A DNA stretch of 64,000 nucleotides, taken from the NCBI GenBank assembly GCA_030062745.1, contig CP099841.1, positions 19,533,398 through 19,597,397 on the forward strand. The letters are read 5' to 3'. The notes under the pieces were generated by a model. It was given only the letters and a program-made list of their open reading frames with translations. It was not told where the DNA came from and ran no database searches. Source of the DNA: Capitulum mitella. Taxonomy: Eukaryota; Arthropoda; Thecostraca; Pollicipedomorpha; Pollicipedidae. Positions 45,960-57,410 of the stretch are shown here, one piece after another. Made by a program: the position numbers and the translations under genes. How positions within the stretch are numbered: position 1 is the first letter of the stretch; every line of letters starts with the position of its first letter.

Positions 45960-46770
45960 CCTCAGCTTTCTTCTGGTAGGGGCCCGGAACAGGTTGGACC
46001 CGAAACTGGCCAAAGACCGCGAACTTACAACTTGTAAGGGGCCTCGCGGAATGGACCTGGCGTACCCCGATACACAGTTCGGACCCTGCTAGGGGGCCCG
46101 GCTTCCATCCAATAGAGGGCCTGGTGTTGATTGTACTCAGAGGTGGTTCAGCGACCAGGACTCATTATTTTCAGGGGCCCCAGAATTAATGCACTGGGTT
46201 AATTAAGAAGTAATGCCCCGGCTTAGGTCCGAGAGAGGGCCTCGTACCGATTACGCTCAAATGTGGTCCAGGAACCAGGACCTCACAATTTTCAGGTGGC
46301 CTCGCAGAATTCGTCGACAGGGCTGGCCTGCGCTGAACCAGGGTTCGAATCCTGCTAGGGGCCCCCGTTGTAGGTCCGAATGAGGGCCTCGTACCGATTA
46401 CACTCAAAGATCGTCCAGCGACCAGAACCCCACAGTTTTCATTGGGCCTCACAGAATTAATGAACTGGGGTGACCTTGCGCTAAACCGGGATAGGAACCT
46501 TGCTACGGGGCCCGGCTTAGGTCCGAAAGAGGGTCTCGCACTGATTGTCACTCAAAAGTAAAACAGGGTGCTGGAACCTACAGTTCTTCGAGAGGTCTCA
46601 TAGAATGGACCCAGGGGGCCTTCGTTAAACCAGTCCGGTTCTCGGGTGGTGCCGAACACCCGACCGGGAACTCACAGCTTTTAATGGGTCTCGCGGAGTG
46701 GACCCGGCATGCCTCTGAGAGAGTTCGGACCATGTTAGGGGGCCCCCGATGTCTATCCGAGAGCGGAAGC
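45960..46770. repeat. degenerate tandem repeat, period about 120-150 bp
   Basis: A block of the form AGGTCCGAAAGAGGGCCTCG followed by TACCGATTACACTCAAA recurs at about 46099, 46225, 46370 and 46515. Each is followed by a CCAGGAACC/CCAGCGACC motif, CACARTTTTCA and GGCCTCGCAGAAT. Edges are degenerate. It looks like a short decayed satellite rather than a coding sequence. Confidence 0.7.
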
Positions 46771-49377
46771 TGATTGGTTTGCGTTATCCCCCATTTTTTT
46801 TCACACTGTACTGGTTCATGAAGGCTCCTCCACACAATGGCTCTTAGGGCCCAGTCAGTACAATGCTACCATATAAAACATGTGTTATGTGTCGTTATAC
46901 ATTAACGCAAGAACATTGCGTTATGTGCTCAGTTGATGTAAGGGTTTTCTTAATTTTTGTATCAATTCGTAAGACTTGGATTCCGTTGACAACGCGCTAG
47001 TGGCCTCGGCTTCCGACCAGTTGTCAGGTTGTGGACGTCAAGAATTCACGGTGGGACCAAGCTGTGCCGCACCTGCTGAGTTTAGCGGCTGAGTACCAGA
47101 CTTCCATTAAGTGAAACATGGACTTTTTTTGGGATGAGGACCCTTCGTAGGAAAGGGGACCCTCAAAATCAAGGGGCCTCAAAATTTTGCTTTGCCCTCC
47201 CCCCATGATCAAATACGATCCACCGCCACTTGTAATGACAGCTGTTCCCTGTATTTCTGGCTTTGCTTATACTTCTTTCACTATTGTGTAATTGCATATC
47301 TGCTCCTCACTTACCTCACCGCAAGGCAACCCACAAACATAGTGCTACAGGAACAGGAATATAAGGATAGTGTGTTAAAGGTGTTATATGAATGCTTCTT
47401 CTGGTGACAATGGGCATTGTATTTTTTTTTGAGCCATCCGTGTGGGACATCTTAAAAGTCTGTTGTGCACCGCTTTGTGTGTACCACTTTTTTGATACTA
47501 GTACCATGACTGTGTACAGTTAGCATTGGTTATATTTCACAAGCTTTTAGCAGTTCATGTCCTGTCAAATTAATGCATTTCATCGTTGACCTTAGTCATT
47601 TGCTATGGAATGGTACTTGTGTATTTCTAAAGTTGTAACCCTACTTTTGGTTAGGCCTCACTCTGTAATAGCTAATGTTGTCATTGATTCTACACATGCT
47701 CAGTCCATTTGGTCCAGCTGATGGCTATCCTGGCTACCGTTTTGGGCAAATGGATGAGAAGTGGTTCGCTGCAGCATTAGGTGGTTAATCTCTTATGAAG
47801 CCAGGGTCGAAAAGAAATGGGTCATTCACATGAAAATCTGTTAAGATAATGTTGTGATATGTTTGTAGCCATATAAATGAGAGTCATTCACATGAAGTCT
47901 GTTAAGGTGATGTTCCGATAGCATGTATATAGCCAAAAAAATGATAAATTGAAGAACAAGAACCCCGCGCTTTGCACACAGAATCCTGAAGATGTTTGCC
48001 GCACATTACTGCGGACACATTATTGCGGCGAGCGTTTAAAGCTGTGTTCATCCATCACCTGTAAAAAACACTGGCGCGTAAAGCGTTTCCCCTGGACGCG
48101 TCAGTGGCCACGAGCGGCTAGTGTTTCCCAGCTGACTTCCTGAAAATCGGCCGGCGCCAGATCTGGCAGGACTCCCGCAGCTGAGTCAGTCAGCCGATTC
48201 AGTAACTGCACCTAGATCGCCGCTCGCATCGCGCGTGGTCCATTGTTGGCTCCGATGTTTCCGATGTCGTGATGGTAATGCCAGCACAGGCCAGAACGGT
48301 GCTGTCGTCCTCGTCCTTGCCAGTTGATGAGGGCCTCAATAGGCCGGTCCGAGGTAGAAGTCGTTAGTTCGTTTCATGGCTGCGTCTCGGCATGGGGAAA
48401 GCAGTACGGTGAGGCTTACCCTATGTTCGCTTCACTTTTGCATTCAAGGAGCCGGTTGTCCGCACGTTGACGAAACAAATACTGGGGTCTTCGGTGATAA
48501 GTTAAACGTATGTCATATAATGAGACCACAATTATACCTTACATTCGTATTTACATTAACAGGGCCGGGAGGTCCACTTTGGTTCTAGCCATTACGGCCC
48601 AGCATCAGAGTCGCATTAAGCACCAGTTGGCGAACGTGCGAAAGACGAGCTTTGGTACGAGTTCGTCCTTGTTACGTCGACCACGTGCAAGTCCCATTAT
48701 GGAACTTTGTCAACAAAATGCTCGTAGACTTTTTACAGTTTTGCACGGTTCGAGGGCTGCGACTTTAAAGTTTGGTTAACTGCGCAAGTGCTTTCCGTAT
48801 CCGAAAGAGGCCGTAGGCCTAATAAGTCGCATTTCAACTAGCATAACAAAATCTGCAATGAGCGGTTCGCCGGGCCCAGCCGTTACTCTTTTGCAAGACC
48901 ATTAATCGAACCAGGAAGTTTTTGTAAGGAAGTAGCCCAAATATTTACGTCTAATACATCTGCATCCGTAATGTGTCGACTAGCAAAGTTACTTCATTCG
49001 CATGACTGTTGGGGAGGTAATGTTTTCTTTCTTTGACCTGTTTTTTTTACCAATGGTTTCTCAGGCGTTCAGGAATGGCAGCGAACAATATCATGGGTGT
49101 GCGTGGCGTCCAAATTCTCAGTTTTTTGAATGCAAAGTAATGAAATAGGTCAATGAATATCCTTTTGTTACTGAAAGGCATAAAGGGAAAGAAATATAAA
49201 AAACAATGTTGAAACATTTTCTTAAAGTGTAGGGACAAATGTAGTTCTCACTCGTTGTTCACTCCACTATGCGTCTTTCTGCTGTAAAAAAAAAACGATT
49301 AACGTCCTCCGGGGGATGAACTTTGGCCTCTGATTGTTCGCTGCTTTGCCCGAGGTCATAGCGTGAGTGTCGCTTGC
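46771..49377. other. non-coding stretch
   Basis: No recognisable gene, RNA or complete mobile element was found. Short pieces such as CATTCACATGAAATCTGTTAAG (given here only in part) occur twice near 47825 and 47885, marking a small local duplication. Confidence 0.5.
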
Positions 49378-49381
49378 TTAA

Positions 49382-50564
49382 CCCTATTCCCGGCAGGGGG
49401 GCTGAATCCGCCCCCGTCGGGTTTCTTGTTTGCCAATTCCAGGTTTTTGAGCGCAGCTTCACGAAACTTCGTGACTTTTCCTAACTATTCTTTTTACGTG
49501 CCGTGACAAAATTTCAAAATTCTATTTTGCTCAGGGGCGGAGCCAGGCAACGTTTTTGGGCACCTCAGGCCATTTTTGGCCATGTTGAGGGTAAAAGGAA
49601 AATGTCTGCCAAAAACAGAGTTTTTATGATAGAACTTAAAATTTTATATGGATAAGTAACGGAATGGTTGGGCAATGTGCAGATGTAATGTTGTTAATCT
49701 GAATTCACTTTACAAGGTCAGATCAAGGTCAAAAATTTTTTCTTGCAATAATTTCGGTGCCGTTTTTTCAAATGCCAAACCCGGAATGTATATGACGTAG
49801 AAGGGTGCCCTCTACTTGTGTACCAAGTTTCAGCTTGATATCAGGTCGGGTCACGGAGCTATGACCTAAAATGTCAGTGCACGTATTCCTGTATCGCAGT
49901 AGCCATAAAATGACATTCTTGCAATAGAGTGAATCGAAATGATTGAAAGCGTTTACAGATAATACTAAATGCACACGATATCATTCCAAGTGACCCCAAG
50001 GTCACTGAAGGTCATTTAAGGTCAGAGGTCACAAGGTGATCTGAAGGACGTCTGACCATGACAGTTTCCCCTTTTTCATGTCCCTGGCATCGCCTATGAT
50101 AACATTATACAAACATTGTGATGCGATTTGTACTTCTTTAGCATAGCATGACTAACAGAAGCCAAAAAAGTGTTTTTGCCTCTTTTGTTCATTCAGTTGT
50201 TAGAAAACTAATCCTCCTATTTTTAAAACCCTGGGAACGCCCATGAATTTTCTCAAAATTTCAGATTTGTGTACCCATGGTAAAAGCCCTATCCATAACT
50301 TCTCGATTCATACCAGTTTCATTGAAATCGGTCGATAAACAACGGAGTTATAAGAAGTGCAAAAGTACCCCCCATTTTGACATTTTTGCCCCTCTGTATC
50401 CACACATTTCAAAATTAAAAAAAAATGCAGTTCACGTCACGGCAAATCGATTGCCATTTGTTGCGATGAAATCGGACAGGTAGTCCTCGAGATCTCGGGG
50501 GGGGGGGCGAATCCCCCTCCCCTGCCAAGAATTGACCATACCGTCTAGCCCTCCGGGAATAGGG
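49382..50564. mobile_element. piggyBac-like non-autonomous element, complete, TTAA target duplication
   Basis: The element is bounded by TTAA at 49378-49381 and 50565-50568. It begins CCCTATTCCCGG and ends CCGGGAATAGGG, perfect 12-bp inverted termini. Subterminal GGGGG..GAATCC..CCCCC stretches occur at both ends. The 1183-bp interior has no open frame of note and no transposase, so it would need a partner enzyme. TTAA duplication with CCC/GGG ends is the hallmark of the piggyBac superfamily (established knowledge). A second, broken copy lies at 52039-52930. Confidence 0.85.
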
Positions 50565-50568
50565 TTAA

Positions 50569-51430
50569 TGCGTGACGTCGACTCCAAATGAAGCAACCTC
50601 TTGTCTTCTAAGGACTTAAAAGGACTTAAAAGCAAAGAACCCATGACAGACCAATCAAAGGTGCGCGTGCCGATGGCACATGACATCGAGGTGATGTTCC
50701 ACGCGTGTCTGTTTGCCCACGGGGATGTTGTCCCTGAGAACGTAACGTGTCCACTTTTGGCGAAGTTAATCGAACCGAAGATTGCATAATTCCTTCGGAA
50801 AATTTGGTCACGTCTGAACTGAATGCCATACACTACATGCGCTAAAATCTTCATTTGTCATTTCAACGGCGTCCATGAACTTACCCAAAAGAAACAAGGG
50901 CGTTCTTCCCAAATTTGCTTCGAAAAGTCGCAGGACGCTTTCGAAGCGATTTACCAGTCATATTCCATAGAAACTAATTCAGAGTAATTTGCGCTTGGAA
51001 CAGTCTAGCCCACGGATGGCCGGACATCATTTCGCGTCAGGCCCATGTTACCTTTCCTGCCGCAGTATAAGCCGAAATGACTGGCATTCCCAAGCCACCC
51101 AGCTGGGGAGGAAATGCGGAACTTTTTCGGCTTACTCCATCACGCTTGGCATTCCACAGAAACGCATACAGAATGTTTTTTAATTCCCGTACGGATGTTT
51201 AACTGGATTGGGTAGGACAGTAAACAGATGCGTCAACTTTGACACTAACAGAGCTTTAATGGTAGTTATTTTCCCCCTATAAAGTGGGCCTGCGGCTTAG
51301 CCAACCTCGTATCGCTGCGCTAATTCTTCCCCCTCCCCCCCGGTTTACTCTGGAAGTTAGTTTCAGCGATTTCCTCTTCATCACTGCGGAATACAGTACC
51401 CAAGACCTTCATTTTGTCAACCTGACGGAT
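50569..51430. other. non-coding stretch between repeat copies
   Basis: No gene recognised. The right side adjoins the decayed reverse transcriptase and may contain further degraded retrotransposon sequence. Confidence 0.45.
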
Positions 51431-52035
51431 AGTAAGATCATGTCAGATTGGTTGACGAACTGTTTGAAGTCCAACCCACATGGCTTGGCTTTTTTCAATG
51501 ATAGGAAAAAGGCCCGGGTACTTCGCGACCACACCAAGGTCATGAAACAACTCCCTGTAGCTGTTCACAGAACCTTCCAGCATGCAGAGTGTTGTCTGCG
51601 TAACAAGATACTTCAGTTTCTGTCTCCCGGTACGAACGCCCCGTACCTTGGGGCTATTTTTATTTTTAAAATGAGACATTCGATCACCAGCAGAAATAAA
51701 TAGTTTTATGGGTTGCCTTATCTAGAAGATCTTTCCAAATTGTTAGTTTCAGAAATATATCCATCGTATACTATTTTGTCTCTCAGTTTTCTTAATATAT
51801 CCTGAACCACGTACTTATTTCAGGTGAAAAACACCGCCTTTCTAACGTCGCTTTGGTGAGCTTCCGGCTCACTGTATTAAAGGCAGCCTCAATATCTAAA
51901 TTTATGAACAGGCCCTCTAGCGGTGGTGTCGTAAGCACTTTGCAAGGTCAGCTATGATACAAATATTTTCCCTGATAAGTCTTTCCTTCATTAACCGTCT
52001 TGGACTAGCGTTAATCAGCTTAGCCATAACTCCGT
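51430..52035 (-). pseudogene. decayed non-LTR retrotransposon (LINE) reverse transcriptase fragment
   Basis: The minus strand reads, in order, MAKLINASPRRLMKERLIRE NICIIADLAK (finger region), then GLFINLDIEAAFNTVSRKLT (RT motif A, with the catalytic Asp), and further on ELFHDLGVVAKYPGL and KSQAMWVG (region after motif C). The frame is broken by stops and shifts. The YADD box is shifted out of frame near 51615 and reads ADN in the alternative frame. The N- and C-terminal parts of the polyprotein are missing. The order of motifs makes the assignment firm even though the clade is not determined. Confidence 0.8.
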
Positions 52036-52038
52036 TGA

Positions 52039-52930
52039 CCCTATTCCCGGCAGATGGGCTGAATCCGCCCCCCCCCCTGGGATTCTCTGCTTGCCAGTTC
52101 CAGGGTTTTGACGCAGCTTCACGAAACGTGGTCATTTTTCCTCGCTTTTTTACGTACTGTGACAACATTTTGAAATTCTATTTTGCTCAGGGACGGAGCC
52201 AGGCAACTTTTTTGGGAGGCACCTCGGGCCATTTTGGGCCCTGTTGAGGGTAAAAGGAAAATGGCTGTCAGAAATATAGTTTTTGAGATAGAACTTCAGA
52301 CTTCCTGTGAATGTATAGCTAAATAGTTGGCAATGTGCAGATACAATTTTGTTCATCTGAGGCCTCTTAACAGGGTCAGGTCAAGGTCAGAAGTCAAAAT
52401 TTGGTTGCATTGTGATAATTTCGGCATTCTTTTTCGAAATGCCAAATCTGGAATATAAGTGACGTAGAAGGGTGCCCTCTACTTGTGTATCAAGTTTCAG
52501 CGTGATATCAGGTCGGGTCACGGAGCTAAAATGTCAGTGCGCGTACCCTATAGCACAATAGTGAAATGAAATGTTTGAAATAGAGTGAATTCAAATTATT
52601 GAAAACTTTTACGGATAATATTAAATGCACACGAGGTCATTCCAAGTGACTTCAAGATCATTGGAGGTCATGTAAGGTCAAAGGCCACGAGTTGATCTGA
52701 GGAGCATGTGACCATGACATTTCCCCCTTTTTCATGTCCCTAGCGCCGCCTATGCTAACATTTCACAAACATTATAATACGATTTGTACTTCTTTAACAT
52801 AACATGACCAGCAGAGGCCAAAAAAGTGCTTTTGCCGGTTTTGTTCACTCATGTGTTATAAAACTAATCCTCCTATTTTTGAACCTTTGTGAACGCCTAT
52901 GAATTTTGTCAAAATTTCCGATGTGTGTCG
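52039..52930. mobile_element. second copy of the piggyBac-like element, right end lost
   Basis: It starts CCCTATTCCCGGCA after TTGA (a mutated TTAA) and follows the 49382-50564 element closely through GGAGCCAGGCAAC, the AGGTCA-rich part and CATGAATTTT..CAAAATTTC. At about 52930 it is replaced by another repeat, so the right terminus is absent. Its left end abuts the LINE fragment, suggesting insertion into it. Confidence 0.8.
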
Positions 52931-55930
52931 ATCGCACACAGGTGGCACCATCGGGTTCGCCAACTCGGCAGACTGATTGTGGTGTAGCTTTCGAAGGCAT
53001 TTATGGAGTGTGACACGTGCCATGTCGCGCGAGCTGGATCTCTGCAGAATTCAGTTAATCACAGGCATAGATCAAGCGGCTGTCACTGTTGACTCAAGGC
53101 TTGTGGGCAACATGGACCCCACTTGGATGTGCGTGCTTTTGTGGTCAGCACCCACGTGCTTTCCGCGTGGCGGTCCCCGGGCAGTGTTCCGATTTGGACT
53201 GAGGAACATCTGAGTGCCGTCATCAGTGACCTAGGCGGCTGAAATTTGGTGGGTAGATAGGCCAACACTGATGCTATCCGACCGTACTGCGCCGATATGC
53301 AGGTGCAGTATTTTAAATGCAGGGTGCAAGGGGTCACATGCAGCGCTCGTGCGCTGCACGTGACCCCTTTTACACCTCTGGTGTTTCTTATGGGCCAGTT
53401 GTCGGGACGCGAACGTCGCCGTTTGGTGCGACGGATTGGAAAGGCGGGAGGGCAGCTGAGCAGTCAGTTCCGATGGGTTCAGGCCGAAACGAGGTTGCAG
53501 CTTACACGTGAAGCGGGAGGTGACTGGGCGATTAGCACCGCTGTTCATCGCCGCAAAACTGCTACCGCTGAGATGCTGAGAATTGGCGGACAGGAGCCTG
53601 TGGTGCGTAGCATTCGATACATGTGCCCGTTTTTACATGGCAGCAGCTTCAGCCTGGTGTGTGCGGGGCGCACCTGCTGAGTTGTGTCCCTTTGGCATTT
53701 GTACCTTTGGTTTGGGATCCGTCGATGTCGGAGGCGTAAAATTTTGTGGTGGGCTTCAAAGTTACAAACACAATCCAGGACAAACAAGATTTAAAACATC
53801 GGTGGCAAGGTGTCATCCATGAGAGCATGGAACTTGCTGCACTTTGGATCAAGACAAGGGGACAACATGGGCCCCTCTTGCGGGCGCGTGCTTTTGTGGT
53901 CGGCACCCACGTGCGATCTACGTGGTGGTCCTCAGGCACGTGTTTCCATGTGGACTCGGGGACCCCTGAGCGGCGTCATCAGTGACGTAAGCGGCTGAAA
54001 TTTGATAGGTAGATAAACCAGCACTAGGACTATCAAACGGTGCTGGGCGGGGTGCAATGGGTCACGTGCAGCGCGCATGCGCCTCTTTTACACTCCTCTG
54101 CTTATGGTGGCCAATATCGGGGACGCAAACGGTGCAGTTTGGTACCAGGATGGCCTGGAAAGGCGGAGGGGCAACTGCACGACCGATTTCGATAGATTCA
54201 GGTGGAAACCGGGGGGTGCACCAGCGCGAGGTGCCCGAGATTAACACCTCTCCTTCATTGCCGCAAAAGTGCTACCGCTGGGATGCTGAAAATTGGCAGG
54301 CAGGAGCATTTGATACGTGCCATTTGATACATGTGGCTATTTTGCACACCATTAGCTGCAGCCTGGTGTGTGAAGGGCGCACCTGCAGAGGTTTACCCGT
54401 CTGCCATTCACGCCTTTGGTTCTGATACCGTTGGCGTTGGAGGCGCCAAATTATGTCGTGAGCTGCAAAGTCACAGACGCAGTCAGGGACAAGCAAGATT
54501 TATGGGTTCACTGGCATGGTGCCACCTACGTGAGCGTGCAGCTTGTTGGACTTGGGATTCTCCATTTGCGGGAAGGCGTACTGGCCATTTTTACGTGCAT
54601 GAAAAGGACGGCCAGATGTCTTTTCATAGGCGTAATGCTGGTGCCAAGCAGATGCACAGGTCTGCGATTCGAAATTTCGATTTAGACCCCAAACCAACTG
54701 TGCAACGCTTTGGTTCGCCTCTTATTCAGAATCAAGGCTTTGGACGCTTATAGCGAGCGAGATTTCATGGATGGCAGCCGCTCGAAAAAAGTTCAGATCG
54801 AGGTGTCTGTTAGTGTGTGTGTCTAAACTTTCGAGCCTCTAGCGCCCGAACGCGCCAGGCGATGGCGACACAGGTGGCAACATCGGGTGCGCCGACTCGG
54901 CAGACAGATTATAATCTAGCTTACGAAGCGATTCGTGTCGCGCGGCACGTGCTACGTGGCGCGAGCCGGACCTCTGCAGGATTCAACTAACTACGGGTAC
55001 AGGTCAAACGGCGGGTGCTGTTGATTCAAGCCTTGGTGACAACATGGGCCGCACTTGCGTGTGCGTGCTTGTGTGGTCAGCACCCACGTGTCTCTCAGGC
55101 ACGTGTCTCGATTAGGACTCGGAAACCTCCGACTGCCGTCAGCAGTGATCTAGACGACTGAAATTTGATGGGTAGATAGACCAGCACTGGGCCTGTCCAA
55201 CGGCATCCCATGCGATTGGCAGGATGCAGCGGGTCACGCGCTCGCGTGCGCCGCTTTTACACCCGTGTTTCTGTTGGGCCAATGGCCGGGACGCAGATGG
55301 CGCAGTTTGGCGCGATGATGACGTGAAAAGGCAGAGGGGCAGCAGGACGAGCAGTGTCGATGAATTCAGACCGAAACGGGGTGCAGCTTACGCGTACAGC
55401 GTGGGATGCATAGGCGATTAACACCCCTCCTTCATTGCCACAAAACTGCTGCCGCTGGGGTGCTGAAAATTGGCGGACAGGAGCACGTGGTGCGTGGTGG
55501 TCGAGATATTTGGCTGTTTTAGATGCCAATAGCTTCAGCGTTGTGTGTGCCCGACGTACATGCTGAGATGTACCCTTTTGTTATTCATGCCTTTGGTTTG
55601 GTCACCGTTGATGTTGGAGGTACGAAATTTTGTGGTGCGCTGCAAAGTTGCGAACGCTATCCGAAACAAATAAGATTGAATGCAACAGTGGCAAGACGCC
55701 ACCCTCGTCAGAGTGCAACTTATTGGACTTGGGATTCTCCTATTGCGGTAAGGTGCGCGATCCATTCCTACCTGCATGACAAGGAAGCAGTCATGATAGA
55801 CGGGAATCAGTTTTTATCCCTGCTGTGTCAGCGATGTAACAGACAGCAAACAAGATGAACGCATGTAGCTTCGATTTTGACCCCAAACCAACCGTGTAAC
55901 GCGTTGGTTTGCTTCTGGTTAATAAGCATG
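52930..55930. repeat. three tandem diverged copies of a roughly 0.9-1.1 kb repeat
   Basis: Copies lie at about 52930-53825, 53825-54770 and 54860-55930. Landmarks in the same order in each: GACAACATGG (53109, 53862, 55042), GGGTAGATA..CCA..ACT (53255, 54010, 55170), CATTGCCGCAAAA (53548, 54257, 55434), AGCCTGGTGTGTG (53650, 54358, 55530) and AATT.TGTGGTG (53735, 54447, 55627). A GACCCCAAACCAAC block closes copies 2 and 3. Copies 1 and 3 open with GGTGGCAnCATCGGG. Some segments have long frames, but frames are not conserved between copies. The nature of the unit is unknown. Confidence 0.8.
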
Positions 55931-57408
55931 ATTTTAATGGTGCAGATGGATAAATGTGCGAGACATGGCTCTTTTTGTTTATCTGAGGACGAAAGGCTTG
56001 ATTTCACCCAGCCAGACATTTTTGAGAACAAAACGTCCTTAGGTCTAAAAACTCTGAAAGGTATTTAAGATTCTGGCCTTGCCTGCAAAAAAAAAAAATA
56101 TTGGCATAGTTGGTTTACGCACTCCACTTATCATCGGTGACGCTGTTTTATATCACAAGCTGCGTGTTATATCAGCGGCGTGCTGCTGATGCCAGTTCAA
56201 AGCATCATCAGCATAAGCATCCGTTGCATGCACCAGTGTATCCTACGCTCTTAGCGCGTTCTGCTAAGAGCAGAGGAATGAATCGAAGGTGGGCAAAGTA
56301 ACTTGCGTTATAAGAACCCAGTTATGGTAGCTGAAAGAGTCGTAGTCAATGCAGTTCCGCCTGACTACGAAACCATTAAATCAGTCTGACCATAGCATAC
56401 TTTTCATCGTAATTTAGCGGTTCTGAAACACACCAAAGTTCGTCTTCGTCCATATCTCTGTCGATCATAAATGCACCTAGGGTGGCAGCGGGTTATGGGC
56501 CGTGGCTGCCCTTGTGAAGGGCGTACGATTTCTCGCAGTAGATGAAAATATTCTGTGTCACATCGTCCAAATCTGGCACCATCCCTCCCCCTCCCCCAAA
56601 GAAAAGGCTGGATGTGCCTTTCCGCCCTACTCCAGCCAACGTTGAATTTGTATAAAATTGGATGTGACGGGTGTTGTGCGATACATGATTCTTTTACGTA
56701 AACTCTTTTCTTTAATTCTTTTCTTTAATTTAATCTAATCTTTTAATTCTTTGACATACAACATTCTTTTACATAAAACCAGTGGTGCTGTAATTGTACG
56801 AGTACATAAGCTTATGCAGTGTTGCCACGCAGTATCTGACCCTCCATATTTGACGACGGGAAAGAAACCCAAACTTTCCCCGTGCAGAAAGGGAAACATT
56901 ATCACATGACAAGCTTGTCTTGGTTACCAACACGACAAACCCTTCGCTTCCTTTGGACCTGCCTCAGTCGGTGGTCAGCAGTGCAATGAAGTGCCTGGTG
57001 GGCGATGACAAGAACACAGCTCTGGAAGGTCTGGGTGACCAGAGGTGATGGTAACCACCTTCCGTGCTACGGCTGTTGTGAATGAGTGGCTTGTTAGGTC
57101 ATTCTCATAGCATGGTCGATGGTTGGCTTGACCGTCGCCGGCTTGTATGGCATTCCAGTGGTCTGGTGCTTGCCGTTGTTCAGGACGAGCTTGGTCCTCC
57201 AAAAAAATGCCGAATTTAGCTGTACCCCGTCGGAGAGCACGATGTTCCAGTGTGCCTTGAGTCACAACTCACTTCAAATTCGTCGGAAATCAGTTCATTT
57301 CTCCGATCCTTTCATCCAGCGATACATCCGATTTGTGTTCATGATTAAACTTGCAGGCAGGTTGACTATGTTGCGTGTTGTGCATGGCATGGACATGACA
57401 TTCAAGCT
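55931..57408. other. non-coding stretch
   Basis: No gene recognised. It contains a poly-A run at 56087-56098 and AT-rich sequence with TTTAATTC repeats near 56700-56760. Open frames at 56975-57265 (minus) and 57119-57583 (plus) show no recognisable domain. Confidence 0.45.
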
Positions 57409-57410
57409 TA

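Noticed and set aside
46325-46350. Possible tRNA gene (exact B-box-like GGTTCGAATCC)
   Set aside because: No A box, acceptor stem or cloverleaf can be formed; the string is one variant of a degenerate repeat unit.
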